A stretch of DNA of 64,000 bases, taken from Palsa-295 sp963785585. GTDB taxonomy: Bacteria > Acidobacteriota > Terriglobia > Acidiferrales > UBA7541. Location: contig CAWAVW010000004.1 of NCBI GenBank assembly GCA_963785585.1, positions 1,302,001 through 1,366,000 on the forward strand, given 5' to 3'. Below, in pieces: positions 1-8,333 of the stretch. Below the pieces are notes generated by a model. That model did no database searches, had not been told where the DNA came from, and was given only the letters and a program-made list of their open reading frames with translations. Each line of letters begins with the position of its first letter. The first letter of the stretch is position 1. A program made the translations under genes and the position numbers.

Positions 1-386
1 TGCAGGACGGATTGCACAGCCTGAGCGCGCGTCCGGAGTTGACGGCCACCACCGAACGCGTCAGCGCGCCGTTTGCCGCGGAACTTTTGGCGTCGGCCGA
101 GCCGCCGCTTGCCGTTGACGTGCGTGCGCCGCGCGAGCGCGACCAGAAACACATCGCCGCGAGCGTGGCCATGCCGCTCAATCACTTGGTCGAAAATCTG
201 GAAACGCTGCCGAAGGATCGCTTGTTGCTGGTGTACTGCGCGGGCGGATACCGCTCGTCGATCGCCGCGAGTTTGCTGCAGCGCCACGGATTTTCGCGCG
301 TCAGCGAAATCGCCGGCGGGATTGTCGGCTGGGAAGCCGCGCACTTGCCCGTTGCGTCCGATGCTGCCGAACCGAAGCCGAGCTAG
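1..386 (+). CDS. Rhodanese-domain protein, C-terminal part (5' end outside window)
   Basis: The frame is open to the left edge, so this is the C-terminal end of a longer gene; a TTG at 12 is in frame but unlikely to be the start. The visible ~125 residues form a rhodanese domain: VDVRAPRE near the start, then the active-site loop CAGGYR after LLLVY, and the closing GGIVGWEAA helix. The catalytic Cys is present, so sulfurtransferase or persulfide handling is plausible. In known families such a C-terminal rhodanese domain often follows a metallo-beta-lactamase (persulfide dioxygenase-like) domain; that part cannot be seen, so the fusion is inference. Confidence 0.85.
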   Translation, partial: QDGLHSLSARPELTATTERVSAPFAAELLASAEPPLAVDVRAPRERDQKHIAASVAMPLNHLVENLETLPKDRLLLVYCAGGYRSSIAASLLQRHGFSRVSEIAGGIVGWEAAHLPVASDAAEPKPS

Positions 387-426
387 CGCGCGTCGCTCAA
401 GTGCCGACAGGCACCTGAGTCCACGA

Positions 427-1287
427 TCACGTGCCGGCGGGCAACTGCGCCTCGCGGATTTGTGACGCCAGCCCGAGCCGCCGGAACATCGAAATCGTGT
501 ACCAGTTGAAGTCGATCTCGTACCACTTCATGCCGTGCCGCGCTGAAACCGGATAGGCGTGGTGATTGTTGTGCCATCCGTCGCCAAACGTAATCAGCGC
601 CACCCACAAATTGTTGGTCGAGGTGTCGCGCGTCGGGAATCGCCGCGATCCCCAGATGTGCGAAACCGAGTTGACGATCCACGAGGCGTGCAGTCCCGCG
701 ACGGTGCGAAAAAATGTGCCCCACAGCACCAGGCGAAATCCGCCGAGGGCGTACAAAATCAGCGCCACGATCAGCGCCGGCGCCAGATGATATTTCGTCA
801 GCCACACGTGAAATTTGTCTTCGCCCAGATCGGGAGCGTAGCGCTCGAGCGTCGGCACGTCGATGCGCAGCGCGTCTCCAAATAAAATCCAGCCCGCGTG
901 GGCCCACCACTTGCCGTCGCGCGGCGAGTGCGGGTCGCCTTCCTTGTCCGCGAACTGGTGATGGCGGCGATGCGTCGCCACCCAGAGCATCGGGCCGCCT
1001 TCGAGCGCTGCCGTGCCGCAGAGCGTCAGAAAGTATTCGAACCACTTTGGCGTCGCGTACGACCGATGCGTGAGCAGGCGGTGAAAGCAGATGCCGAGAC
1101 CCAGGCCGGTGGTGATCCAGTACAAAAACAGCGCGACGAACAGCGCCGTCCAACTGAAGAAAAATAGTGCCGCCACCGCGCCGGCGTGAAACAGCAGCAG
1201 CACGGGCGCAATCTTCCAGTTCAGGCGCTTCGTTTCGGTCGGATCGTTTGCTACAGGATTCACCGGCAGCACCGCAGGGGTGGTCAT
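427..1287 (-). CDS. Acyl-CoA/fatty acid desaturase (delta-9 type)
   Basis: A 286-residue membrane diiron desaturase introducing a double bond into fatty acyl chains. All three histidine boxes are visible: HRLLTH (HX4H), HRRHH (HX2HH) and HNNHH. Hydrophobic segments flank the boxes, as in the FA_desaturase family, and the length is normal for bacterial acyl-CoA desaturases. I chose ATG at 1287 because homology begins soon after; the frame continues upstream but into sequence that does not look coding. No strong Shine-Dalgarno is seen. It is convergent with the rhodanese gene and probably monocistronic. Confidence 0.92.
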   Translation of the reverse strand: MTTPAVLPVNPVANDPTETKRLNWKIAPVLLLFHAGAVAALFFFSWTALFVALFLYWITTGLGLGICFHRLLTHRSYATPKWFEYFLTLCGTAALEGGPMLWVATHRRHHQFADKEGDPHSPRDGKWWAHAGWILFGDALRIDVPTLERYAPDLGEDKFHVWLTKYHLAPALIVALILYALGGFRLVLWGTFFRTVAGLHASWIVNSVSHIWGSRRFPTRDTSTNNLWVALITFGDGWHNNHHAYPVSARHGMKWYEIDFNWYTISMFRRLGLASQIREAQLPAGT

Positions 1288-1678
1288 AGTGTTGCTCTTT
1301 GTTATTCCATGCGAGCTCCGGAAAAAATGTGCAAAATAGCACACTTTCGCGTTTTGAATCGAACGAGCCGCGCGGCGAGGTGGTACGATCACCGCGCGCA
1401 AGCGGGCGCGTCCGGTCCGCGGAGAGGGCAGGAGTTCACGGTGTAGGTGCAGATCGTTTTGCAAACTCACCTTCGCGAACCAGCGTCGTTCGAACCTGCG
1501 GATTGCTTGAGGCGAACGGCCACCCATGCCCGCCGCGCCACCGCGCAGGCTCGACCGAAAGTTTTGTACATGACCCGCCGACGTAGCGAAAACGCCGTCG
1601 CGCGCCGCGGCGACTTCCGCTTATGCGCCGCTGCGACCGCCCGGACATGCGGACCTGGGCACGCGAAAGGAGTTTGCC
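1288..1678. repeat. Intergenic with copy 1 of a 65-bp repeat (1518-1582)
   Basis: No credible gene. Positions 1518-1582 recur almost exactly at 2932-2996, with about five mismatches, on the other side of the ankyrin gene. The repeat contains CCCATGCCCGCC, a CCGCGCAGGCTCGACCGAA core and ends GCCGAC. The remainder is unremarkable GC-rich sequence that must hold the desaturase promoter (reading left) and the ankyrin promoter (reading right). Confidence 0.7.
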
Positions 1679-2791
1679 ATGCCCGTAAAACGCCCCGCCG
1701 CCAATCCGAGTCTCGATCACCTGCAGCACCAGGCGAAAGATTTGCTGCGCGGCCATGCGGCGCGCAGTCCAGAAATCGCGCAGCGCATACGCGATTTTCA
1801 TCCGCGCTTCGAACGCGCGACCGACACCGAGATTTTCGACGCCGCCCTCAAGCTCGCCGACGCGCAGTTGGCCATCGCGCGGCAGAGTGGCTTTCCATCG
1901 TGGGCGCGGCTGAAAGCGCATCTTGCAAAGCCCGTCTCGCCCGATCGATTGAACCTGCCGCACCACGAGCGAATCAGCGATCCGGTGTTTCGCCGCGCCG
2001 TCGATTTGCTTGATGCTGGAGACGCCGCGGGCCTGCGCGCCTATCTTGTCCAGAACCCGAAGCTCGCGCGGCAACGCATCGTCTTCGACGGCGGAGAGTA
2101 TTTCGGCCATCCGTCGCTGCTTGCGTTTATTGCGGAAAATCCGGTGCGCCACGGCAAGCTCCCGCCGAACATCGTGGAAACCGCGAAGGTGATTCTCGAT
2201 GCGGGCGCGGAGCGAAGCGCGATCGACGAAACGCTGGGGCTCGTCTCGACCGGAAGAGTGCCGCGCGAATCGGGCGTACAAGTTCCGCTGATCGATTTGC
2301 TGTGCGAGCGCGGCGCGAACCCTGACGGCGCGATTCTGGCAGCGGCGGCGCACGGCGAATTCGAAGCGGTCAACGCGTTGATCGCACGCGGCGCTCGCAT
2401 CACGCTACCGATCGCTGCGGCGCTGGGCCGCGCGGACCAATGTCGCCGGCTGCTCGCTGCTGCCGACGGCCGCGAACGCCACCTCGCGCTCGCGTTCGCC
2501 GCGCAATTCGGCCGCGTCGAACTCGTCCGCATGCTGCTCGACGCCGGCGAAGATCCCAACCGTTACAATCCCGTCGGCGCGCATTCGCACGCGACGCCGT
2601 TACATCAAGCCGCACACGCCGGCCACTTCGAGGTCGTCCGCCTGCTCGTAGAGCGCGGCGCGCGCCTCGACGCGAACGATGTGCTGTGGCGCAGCACCCC
2701 CGCCGATTGGGCGCATCACGCCGGCCACACCGAAATCGAAGCCTACCTTCGCGCGCAACAGCGTGCGCCGCGAGCCACACGGAAGAAATAG
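1679..2791 (+). CDS. Ankyrin-repeat protein
   Basis: A 370-residue cytoplasmic protein; ATG at 1679 follows a good Shine-Dalgarno (AAAGGAG). The first ~80 residues (SLDHLQHQAKDLLRGH, and ARQSGFPSWARLKAH) match the N-terminal segment common in acidobacterial ankyrin proteins. From about residue 110 to the end there are five to six ankyrin-like repeats, clearest in the last 130 residues (ATPLHQAAHAGHFEVVRLLV, ERGARLD). Ankyrin domains bind proteins; no enzymatic motif is visible, so the partner is unknown. The gene is flanked by the two copies of a 65-bp repeat (1518-1582 and 2932-2996). Confidence 0.85.
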   Translation: MPVKRPAANPSLDHLQHQAKDLLRGHAARSPEIAQRIRDFHPRFERATDTEIFDAALKLADAQLAIARQSGFPSWARLKAHLAKPVSPDRLNLPHHERISDPVFRRAVDLLDAGDAAGLRAYLVQNPKLARQRIVFDGGEYFGHPSLLAFIAENPVRHGKLPPNIVETAKVILDAGAERSAIDETLGLVSTGRVPRESGVQVPLIDLLCERGANPDGAILAAAAHGEFEAVNALIARGARITLPIAAALGRADQCRRLLAAADGRERHLALAFAAQFGRVELVRMLLDAGEDPNRYNPVGAHSHATPLHQAAHAGHFEVVRLLVERGARLDANDVLWRSTPADWAHHAGHTEIEAYLRAQQRAPRATRKK

Positions 2792-3045
2792 CGCCACACG
2801 CAACCCGCCATCCGCGGCGAATGCGAAAGCAACGCGCCGGGCGATGCTTCGCACGGATTGTGCGTTACGGCACCGAACCCACGGTTCTCGCGGAGTGCGG
2901 TGGCACCCGCCGCAAGGCGGGGACCACCGCCGGCCACCCATGCCCGCCACGCCACCGCGCAGGCTCGACCGAAGGTTTTGTGCATGAATCGCCGACCGAA
3001 ACAAACCCGCGGGAGCCGAGGAGCGCGAGGGCGCCTACGTTCGCG
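2792..3045. repeat. Convergent intergenic gap with copy 2 of the 65-bp repeat
   Basis: Copy 2 spans 2932-2996. Just upstream, 2900-2930 holds GGTGGCACCCGCCGCAAGGC, which can fold into a short hairpin. No gene seen. Confidence 0.65.
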
Positions 3046-3786
3046 CTACGTTTTCGCGTCCGCCGCGGTCCACGCGTTCCACTTCGCGGCGTTCAATCCC
3101 ATCGCCGCGAGCCACAGGCTGCTAAAACCCTCACCGGGCAGGCAGGGAAACAGAATATAAGGATACAAACGCGCATCGAGCGCCGGCGCGAGGAAGCTGA
3201 GAAATCCGTGCGTGAAGTAGCAGAGCCCGGAAAGCGCGAGCATCGCGCCGAGAATGCGCGGGATAAACGCCGAGCGGAAAAACAGCGAGCCGCTGAGAAT
3301 TTCGTCGAGCCCGTAGAAAACCCACGAAAGCAGCAGACCCGCCTGCGCGATTTGCGACGCCAGATTCGCGAAGCCCTGGATTTGCCCGGCGCTGAACGCT
3401 CCGAGCGCGCTCGATTCGATCGCCAGCTTCAGCGGCACGTAGCCGGCGAGCAAGTCCACCGCTTCGATGGCGATGCCGAGCACTCCGCAGCAAAGCGCCA
3501 CGCCCGCAAGCGTGCGATTCACGCGCCGCAGCAAAAGAAATCCGATGATTTCGCCCGGCACGTTGAGCACCAGCTCCAGCAAGTGCGCCGAAAATCCCGC
3601 GCGAAACAGCGTCGGGTGCGCTGCGATGTTGTGCAGCGTCGCCGCCGCATCGCCCGCCACAATCAAATGGCTTTCCACATAGCCAATGGCAAACGCGCCG
3701 GTGACGATTCCCGCCAGGCCAAGCAAGCCGAGCATTCGCGCCAGCAGAAATGGTGAAAATCCGTCTGAATCGGAATGCGCGTTCAT
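3046..3786 (-). CDS. DUF4386 family integral membrane protein (copy 1)
   Basis: A 246-residue polytopic membrane protein of the DUF4386 type. It has an N-terminal LLARMLGLLGLAGIVTGAFA membrane segment, the characteristic GDAAATLHNIAAHPTLFRAG stretch, and six or so hydrophobic helices. I selected ATG at 3786 because a GGGAG Shine-Dalgarno lies just upstream; the frame extends to 3870 without support. A second DUF4386 gene follows at 4094-4780 on the same strand; the two differ considerably, so this is an old paralogy or independent acquisition. The function of the family is unknown. Confidence 0.85.
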   Translation of the reverse strand: MNAHSDSDGFSPFLLARMLGLLGLAGIVTGAFAIGYVESHLIVAGDAAATLHNIAAHPTLFRAGFSAHLLELVLNVPGEIIGFLLLRRVNRTLAGVALCCGVLGIAIEAVDLLAGYVPLKLAIESSALGAFSAGQIQGFANLASQIAQAGLLLSWVFYGLDEILSGSLFFRSAFIPRILGAMLALSGLCYFTHGFLSFLAPALDARLYPYILFPCLPGEGFSSLWLAAMGLNAAKWNAWTAADAKT

Positions 3787-4093
3787 CGAGTCTCCCTCAT
3801 GGCCGCCGGTTTCGCCGCTGCGGTTGTGTTGCCATCGACGTTGCTGTTGCCTTGTAGCGGCGGGCTTCATGCGCGATAGCTTTTGCTTTTGGTTTAGCGG
3901 TTTCCATTACGGTCGCCGCACATCGCTCGCGACTCCGCCACGGCACTCAACATCTCCTCAATGCCTCCGTGGACTCTCGGTCCTCTCCGTGTCCTCTGTG
4001 TGAATGTTCTCGCCTTTGCTTTTGCCTTTGTCGAACCACAAATCAACGTCAACAGCTGGCGGGCGTAAAGCCCGCCGCTACAAAATCGTAGAA
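3787..4093. repeat. Intergenic: half hairpin B, 'cacagagga'-type repeat and hairpin B
   Basis: A truncated reverse family-B element (TAGCGGCGGGCTTCA) lies near 3856-3872. A CCTCTCCGTGTCCTCTGTGT segment near 3980-4000 is the reverse-strand form of a short repeat also seen near 20317 and 45057. A complete family-B hairpin (GGCGGGCGTAAAGCCCGCC) lies at 4055-4085. No gene seen. Confidence 0.7.
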
Positions 4094-4780
4094 CTACGCC
4101 GTCTCCGCCGGTTGCGCGCCGCGAACGATCAGCCACAGCATCAACGCGATCTCGCCGAAATTTGGAATCTGCGACCAGGTGAACACGGCGTGCCCGTATT
4201 GCGGCGCGAGAATTCCCGTCAGGCTCATGGCGATGTTGGCCACGCCGCCCAGCGCCAGCCACACGCCCAGAAACCGCGGCAAAAATCGCGAACGGTACAC
4301 CAGCGCCGCCATCGGAAACAGCCACAGACCCCAGAAAATGCCGGCGATGCCCAGCCCTTCGGCTCGCAGATTCAAAAACAGCATCACCAGCGCGTCGCGC
4401 TGCGCCACGTCGAACGCCGACAGGTAACTTGCGCCGCGCGCCAGCAGCAGCGCCGCGATGTAGTTCAGCTCGTTCACGAAAGTAACCGGAATCGAAACCA
4501 CAATCAGCGTGACCATCAGCGATGCTTGCCGCCGGTTGACGCCTTTCAGCAGCTCGTACATCGCGAGCGCCACAAAGATGAAGGCCGCCTCGCTCAGCAA
4601 TTGCGCGGCGATCGTCACGCGAAAAAGCGTCTCGTGCGCCAGCAGATTCGCCGCCGTGGCCGCCGCGTCGCCGCGTACCACGATTTTGCCGGGTGCGTAG
4701 ATCATGGCGAACGCGCCGACGATCGACGTCGCCAGATACAGCGCGCCCGCGTACCGTCCGGGATTTCGTGGGAAACTCAT
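4094..4780 (-). CDS. DUF4386 family integral membrane protein (copy 2)
   Basis: A 228-residue polytopic membrane protein starting at ATG 4780. It shares with its neighbour the family signature (RGDAAATAANLLAHETLFRV) followed by LLSEAAFIFVALAMYELLKG, and about six hydrophobic helices. Family function is unknown; such proteins are common in Acidobacteriota and Bacteroidota. The 307-bp repeat-bearing gap before the downstream copy argues for separate transcription. Confidence 0.85.
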   Translation of the reverse strand: MSFPRNPGRYAGALYLATSIVGAFAMIYAPGKIVVRGDAAATAANLLAHETLFRVTIAAQLLSEAAFIFVALAMYELLKGVNRRQASLMVTLIVVSIPVTFVNELNYIAALLLARGASYLSAFDVAQRDALVMLFLNLRAEGLGIAGIFWGLWLFPMAALVYRSRFLPRFLGVWLALGGVANIAMSLTGILAPQYGHAVFTWSQIPNFGEIALMLWLIVRGAQPAETA

Positions 4781-5387
4781 GGGCCCTCGCTCGCGTTACC
4801 TTCCGCTTGTGATACGCGCGACGGTATCAAAGATTTCGCGCCACGCGCAAATCGTCGCGAAGCGTTGCCGGCGATGGGCGATGGGCGGGAATCTTCGGCC
4901 GTCGGTCAGCGCGCAAAACCGAAGCGCGCAGACGTGGGCGTCTACGCTACGAAAGGCTGCGTTCGTTGCCTGGGCGGAAAGTGAGTCGTGTGCTGCAGGA
5001 AGCTGCCCGCTCGACGAAAACCGTCGTGCCGATGGTTTCGGTTTTGATTCTGTAGCGGCCGAAGCCGTTCCGACTTTTGGAACGGGTTCGGGCATCGATC
5101 CGAGTAGTGCAAAATGAAATGCAAAGGCTGCCCGCTCGACAAAAAACGTCGTGCGGCCGCTACACAGGCTAACCTCGTTGCGGCCGAAAGCTGCCCTTGC
5201 ACAGGCAAACCCCGCGCGGCGCAAACCCAGCGCGGCGGCGCCGCTCGCACGCCGGCGAGCCACCGCCTTGGGATACGTTCGCGACGCGCAGGAAAATGCC
5301 TCGAAAACTACACGGTTGCCCGTATCGCGTCCCGCGCGGCGCGGTGTTCCAATCCTTGCAGCATCATTCGAAATTTCAGGAGGCTCT
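4781..5387. repeat. Hairpin repeat mosaic (families A and F), shared with 8345-8540
   Basis: Contains a family-A element (GCAGACGTGGGCGTCTACGC plus CTACGAAAGG) at about 4926-4957, then family-F pieces: CTGCCCGCTCGACGAAAACC near 5003, GGAACGGGTTCGGGCATCGA near 5080, and CGTGCGGCCGCTACACAGG near 5151. The order A, GTCGTGCCG, F, 'TTTTGATTCTGTAGCGGCCG' is repeated at 8345-8540, so about 200 bp is duplicated. Several open frames cross the stretch in both directions but none has coding character. The end must carry the CsbD promoter. Confidence 0.75.
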
Positions 5388-5627
5388 ATGAATTGGGACA
5401 CGATCGAAGGGCAGTGGAAGCAGGCGACCGGCAAAGTGAAAGAGCGCTGGGGCAAGCTCACTGACGACGACTTGACGGTCATCGCCGGAAAGCGCGACCA
5501 GTTGGCCGGAAAAATTCAGGCGCACTACGGCATCGCGAAAGAACAGGCCGAAAAGCAGATCGACGAATTCACGAAGGGTTACAACTCGGAAGCCCACGCG
5601 GATAAGTCGAAAGGGCATCACGCGTAG
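5388..5627 (+). CDS. CsbD family stress protein
   Basis: A 79-residue hydrophilic protein starting NWDTIEGQWKQATGKVKERW, the defining N-terminus of the CsbD family, followed by the family's LAGKIQAHYGIAKEQAEKQI helix. CsbD proteins are general-stress proteins of unresolved biochemical role. ATG at 5388 has an excellent Shine-Dalgarno (CAGGAGG). The open frame reaches back to 5151, but that part is repeat sequence. A 23-codon microprotein gene with its own Shine-Dalgarno starts 69 nt downstream. Confidence 0.93.
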   Translation: MNWDTIEGQWKQATGKVKERWGKLTDDDLTVIAGKRDQLAGKIQAHYGIAKEQAEKQIDEFTKGYNSEAHADKSKGHHA

Positions 5628-5696
5628 TTCGAACTAGCTCGACCGGGGCGGCAGATCGAATGCCGCCTCGCCGTTCGTTTGGCCCCGGAGGCTTCG

Positions 5697-5768
5697 ATGT
5701 TTGGATACGGAATTATCGGTACGCTGGTGATTATCTGCCTGATCGTCTGGCTCGTCCGCCGTGTGTGA
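5697..5768 (+). CDS. Single-TM microprotein (23 aa)
   Basis: ATG at 5697 follows GGCCCCGGAGGC, a strong Shine-Dalgarno at good spacing. The 23 codons encode MFGYGIIGTLVIICL followed by IVWLVRR and a final Val: one membrane-spanning helix ending in a positively charged tail. It lies 69 nt after CsbD and just before a receiver gene. Tiny proteins of this kind recur beside stress genes in bacteria, but I cannot name the family. The composition, the Shine-Dalgarno and the clean stop support it; expression is unproven. Confidence 0.6.
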   Translation: MFGYGIIGTLVIICLIVWLVRRV

Positions 5769-5870
5769 TTGCGCCGGCGTAGCAGAAACGGTTTCGCTGC
5801 GGTGACAGTGGAGCAAAAACCGGAGAATCGGCCGTCGTGGTTTCGCGCGTCGATGCTCCCATGGATCGCT

Positions 5871-6284
5871 ATGTGGCGTGAGCGAATACAAATCATGATT
5901 GCCGACGACGACCCGCGGATGCGCCGGGTGATGGCCGAGGTGATCGCGCGGCGGCCCGATTGGGAATTGTGCGCCGAGGCCGAAGACGGCGAGCAGGTGG
6001 TGAAATTCGCCAAGCTGTTTTGCCCGGACGTCGCCATCCTGGATATTCAAATGCCGCTGATGAACGGGATCGAGGCGGCGCGGCAAATCCTGCAGCACTG
6101 CCCACACGCGATCATCATCACGGAAAGCACCCACGATCCGGCGCTGTATATCGACCATCTGAAGGCAATCGGCGTGAAGGGATTCGTTTCGAAGGAACGG
6201 TTGCGGGAAGATTTATTGCCCACCGTCGAAGCGGTGCTACGCGGCAAAACGTGTTTTCCGGCGCTGGCGGCCGTGCCGCATTAG
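5871..6284 (+). CDS. Receiver-only response regulator
   Basis: A 137-residue CheY-like receiver with no output domain. Acidic pocket ADDD at residues 11-14, phospho-acceptor Asp58 in VAILDIQMP, Thr84 in IIIT, and Lys108 in GFVSKE are all present, so it should be phosphorylatable. It probably relays a signal by protein contact or phosphotransfer. The start is uncertain: ATG 5871 is the last sensible one, while ATG 5853 and GTG 5802 are in frame and none has a Shine-Dalgarno. The stop overlaps by 4 nt the end of the convergent small gene at 6281-6496. Confidence 0.87.
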   Translation: MWRERIQIMIADDDPRMRRVMAEVIARRPDWELCAEAEDGEQVVKFAKLFCPDVAILDIQMPLMNGIEAARQILQHCPHAIIITESTHDPALYIDHLKAIGVKGFVSKERLREDLLPTVEAVLRGKTCFPALAAVPH

Positions 6285-6496
6285 CTCCGCTGAACGGGCG
6301 GTGAGGGACGCTGCTCGCTGAGTTTGCGCTTTTCGTCCTCGTCTAATTTCCACAAATGATCGCCGCGGTGCGACACATGCATCACTTCCACCTCTTCGTC
6401 ATGACGAAGCGCCCACCAAAACTCCTCACCGGAGAACATCAGCGGCACAGCGGCGACGGTTCGGTTGCATTTGGCGCAGTAGGTGCGAATCAGCAT
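6281..6496 (-). CDS. Small CxxC-containing hypothetical protein
   Basis: A 71-residue protein from ATG 6496. The N-terminus has YCAKCNRT, a single CxxC that could bind metal or form half of a zinc ribbon. An EEFWWALRHDEEVEVMHVSH segment and a Lys/Glu-rich C-terminus follow. Composition and start are protein-like and unlike a shadow frame. It lies between two receiver genes, tail-to-tail with the first. Function is unknown; a dimeric zinc-binding adaptor is one guess. Confidence 0.6.
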   Translation of the reverse strand: MLIRTYCAKCNRTVAAVPLMFSGEEFWWALRHDEEVEVMHVSHRGDHLWKLDEDEKRKLSEQRPSPPVQRS

Positions 6497-6652
6497 CGTT
6501 CGGGGCCGCCTTTGTCCGCTCGATGGAGTAAACGGTCGAGAGGCACTTCACGAATCGGGGCGCGAGGTGTGTCCGTCCGGCGGCACACGGACGCCGCGGA
6601 ACGCTCGAGCGCAGCCAAAGCCGGCGCATTTGCCAACATGGTGACCGTCGCG

Positions 6653-6883
6653 CTAGTTCTCGTACGCGGTGGGCATTTTGGCGCGCAGCTGTTCGCGCTT
6701 CACCACGCGCAGAGCCGAAAGCGCGTCCTGCAGGGCCATGCGCTCCTGCTCGGAGACGTTGTCCTCCATCTCGCAGCGCGCCAGGATGGCGATTTCCGCC
6801 TCGCGAATGAATTGGTCCAGCGTCCGGCGGTCCACTCCCAGAATTGCGTTCTTGTACAGTTCCCACCAGACTTCGTGGAACAC
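6653..6883 (-). CDS. Small helical hypothetical protein
   Basis: A 76-residue protein starting at GTG 6883, with a GGAGGTG Shine-Dalgarno a few nt upstream. The sequence (EVWWELYKNAILGVDRRTLD, then IREAEIAIL and DALSALRVV) predicts two to three amphipathic helices and resembles short acidobacterial proteins that begin WxxLYxxAxLExD. It is divergent from the second receiver gene, with about 114 bp between them. Function is unknown. Confidence 0.72.
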   Translation of the reverse strand: MFHEVWWELYKNAILGVDRRTLDQFIREAEIAILARCEMEDNVSEQERMALQDALSALRVVKREQLRAKMPTAYEN

Positions 6884-6997
6884 GGCGCACCTCCGCAGTT
6901 CCCGTGGATTGTGTCTGAGCCGTAGCGTACATACTGTCTAAAATTGCACAGTTTCCAACGTTGCGAGCGGATAGTTTCGGTACAGGAATCCTGCGCC

Positions 6998-7369
6998 ATG
7001 CCCATTGCCGTGCTGATTGCCGACGACCGGGAACTCGTCCGTCTGGCGATTCGCCGCGCGCTGACCAAAGATCCCGAGATCAGGATTGTCGGCGAAGCCG
7101 AGGATTTTCCGCAGACCATGGCGTTTGTGCGCGAGCTGAGTCCGCAGGTAGTGGTGATGGACCTGCATATGCCTTCGCCGCCGGATTTTTCGCATGGCGA
7201 CGTGAAACGCGTGCTGGCGGAAACCGATTCGAAGCTGATCACCATGTCGGTGTGGCCGGATGAGCCGTCGCGCGCGCTCGCGGCGAGCTATGGCTCGTTT
7301 ACGTTCATCGACAAGGCCAGCCTCGCCACGCTCCTTGTTCCCGCAATCCGCCAGCTTGCCGCGTCCTGA
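6998..7369 (+). CDS. Receiver-only response regulator
   Basis: A 123-residue stand-alone receiver from ATG 6998. Key residues are Asp9/Asp10 (IADD), phospho-acceptor Asp55 in VVVMDLHMP, Ser84 in ITMS and Lys106 in FIDKAS. There is no DNA-binding or enzymatic output domain. A PSPPDFSHGDV insertion follows the phosphorylation loop. A possible promoter (TTGTGT, 17 nt, TACTGT) lies at 6909-6937 in the divergent region. It pairs with the receiver at 5871-6284, but no histidine kinase is adjacent; the nearest in the window is at 59-61 kb. Confidence 0.88.
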   Translation: MPIAVLIADDRELVRLAIRRALTKDPEIRIVGEAEDFPQTMAFVRELSPQVVVMDLHMPSPPDFSHGDVKRVLAETDSKLITMSVWPDEPSRALAASYGSFTFIDKASLATLLVPAIRQLAAS

Positions 7370-7769
7370 GCGGTCGTTGTCGCGATACAATCCGCGGTCG
7401 ATACTCCAAGCGACCAGTGCCGCGAGAAATCGTATGCCGGCGCACGAACAATGCTTTTGGTAGCGTAGACGCCCACGTCTGCGCGCTTGGGTTTTCGGTT
7501 TTGCTGTTGCGGTTCGTACGAAAGGCACGCCGTCCCGCGTTCGCGGGACGTGCGCTCGCAGACGTGGGCGTCTACGCTACGAAAGGCAGCGATCCTGCCG
7601 CGGTAGATTCCTGCGCGCCGTGAAAAACAATGTGAACGCAATCGCCGCGGCGCCAAAGGCTGCCCGCTCGACGAAAACCGTCGTGCGGCCGCTACACAGG
7701 CTGAGCGACTCCGGTCGTTGCCGCGCGTTCCTCTGCACGAAATCCCTCGGGCTATGTAGAATGCTGCGT
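7370..7769. repeat. Inverted pair of family-A hairpins plus family F
   Basis: Reverse family A at about 7457-7484 and forward family A at about 7556-7590 form an inverted pair around a spacer holding GTCCCGCGTTCGCGGGAC, itself a perfect hairpin. Family F (CTGCCCGCTCGACGAAAACC, then GTGCGGCCGCTACACAGG) follows at about 7659-7700. No gene seen. The last 20 nt carry the -10-like TAGAAT for the RDD gene. Confidence 0.78.
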
Positions 7770-8333
7770 ATGTTCGAGGCATGGAAGCAGGGCGGGCGGA
7801 CGTATCAGTTGCACGACGCCGAACGGAAGGCGGCGCTCGTCGGAATGCCGCTGGCGGCGTTTTGGCAGCGGCTGCTGGGATTTTTGGTGGATGTGTTTCT
7901 CGCGGTGATCGTGTGGTTTCCGCTGGAAGCGGCGTGGCGCTATTTTGCCTTGCACCAGAAACAGATCGACCTGGTCTGGAATTTCCATGAAGCCGGAAAC
8001 ATTCTGGTGATGCTGCTCTACTGGGGACTCGGAAACTACATCGGCAACGGGCAAACGCCGGGGAAGTGGCTGGCGCGGACGAGAATCGTCTCGCTGACCG
8101 GCGAACGCATGGGACTGTGGCAATCGTTCGAGCGCGCGCTCGGTTACGGCGCGGCGGTGCTCGAAGGCGGCCTGGGCTTTCTGCAATTTTTCTGGGATCC
8201 GAACCGCATGTGCGCACAGGACCGCCTGGCCGAGACGATCGTCGTCGATGCGCATGTGCCGGTGTACCTGCACGACGCGGCCGTAGTGCCGGACCTTGCG
8301 CCGGTTGTCGCCGCGGAAGGCGCGATCGAGTAA
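7770..8333 (+). CDS. RDD family membrane protein
   Basis: A 187-residue protein with the RDD-domain pattern: FWQRLLGFLVDVFLAVIVWF near the N-terminus (the conserved Arg and Asp), a second helix around NILVMLLYWGLGNYIG, and GNGQTPGKWLARTRIVSL, the family's K/R-rich loop. RDD proteins are multipass membrane proteins, in some cases linked to ion transport; the substrate here is unknown. ATG 7770 was chosen because TAGAAT sits 7 nt upstream with no Shine-Dalgarno, consistent with a leaderless mRNA; ATG 7761 is the alternative. Confidence 0.82.
   Translation: MFEAWKQGGRTYQLHDAERKAALVGMPLAAFWQRLLGFLVDVFLAVIVWFPLEAAWRYFALHQKQIDLVWNFHEAGNILVMLLYWGLGNYIGNGQTPGKWLARTRIVSLTGERMGLWQSFERALGYGAAVLEGGLGFLQFFWDPNRMCAQDRLAETIVVDAHVPVYLHDAAVVPDLAPVVAAEGAIE

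Noticed and set aside
1436..2353. Minus-strand 305-codon open frame
   Set aside because: Antisense to the ankyrin gene, which has a Shine-Dalgarno and repeat structure.
4796..5482. Minus-strand 228-codon open frame opposite CsbD
   Set aside because: Crosses A and F repeats and the CsbD gene in antisense; no motif.
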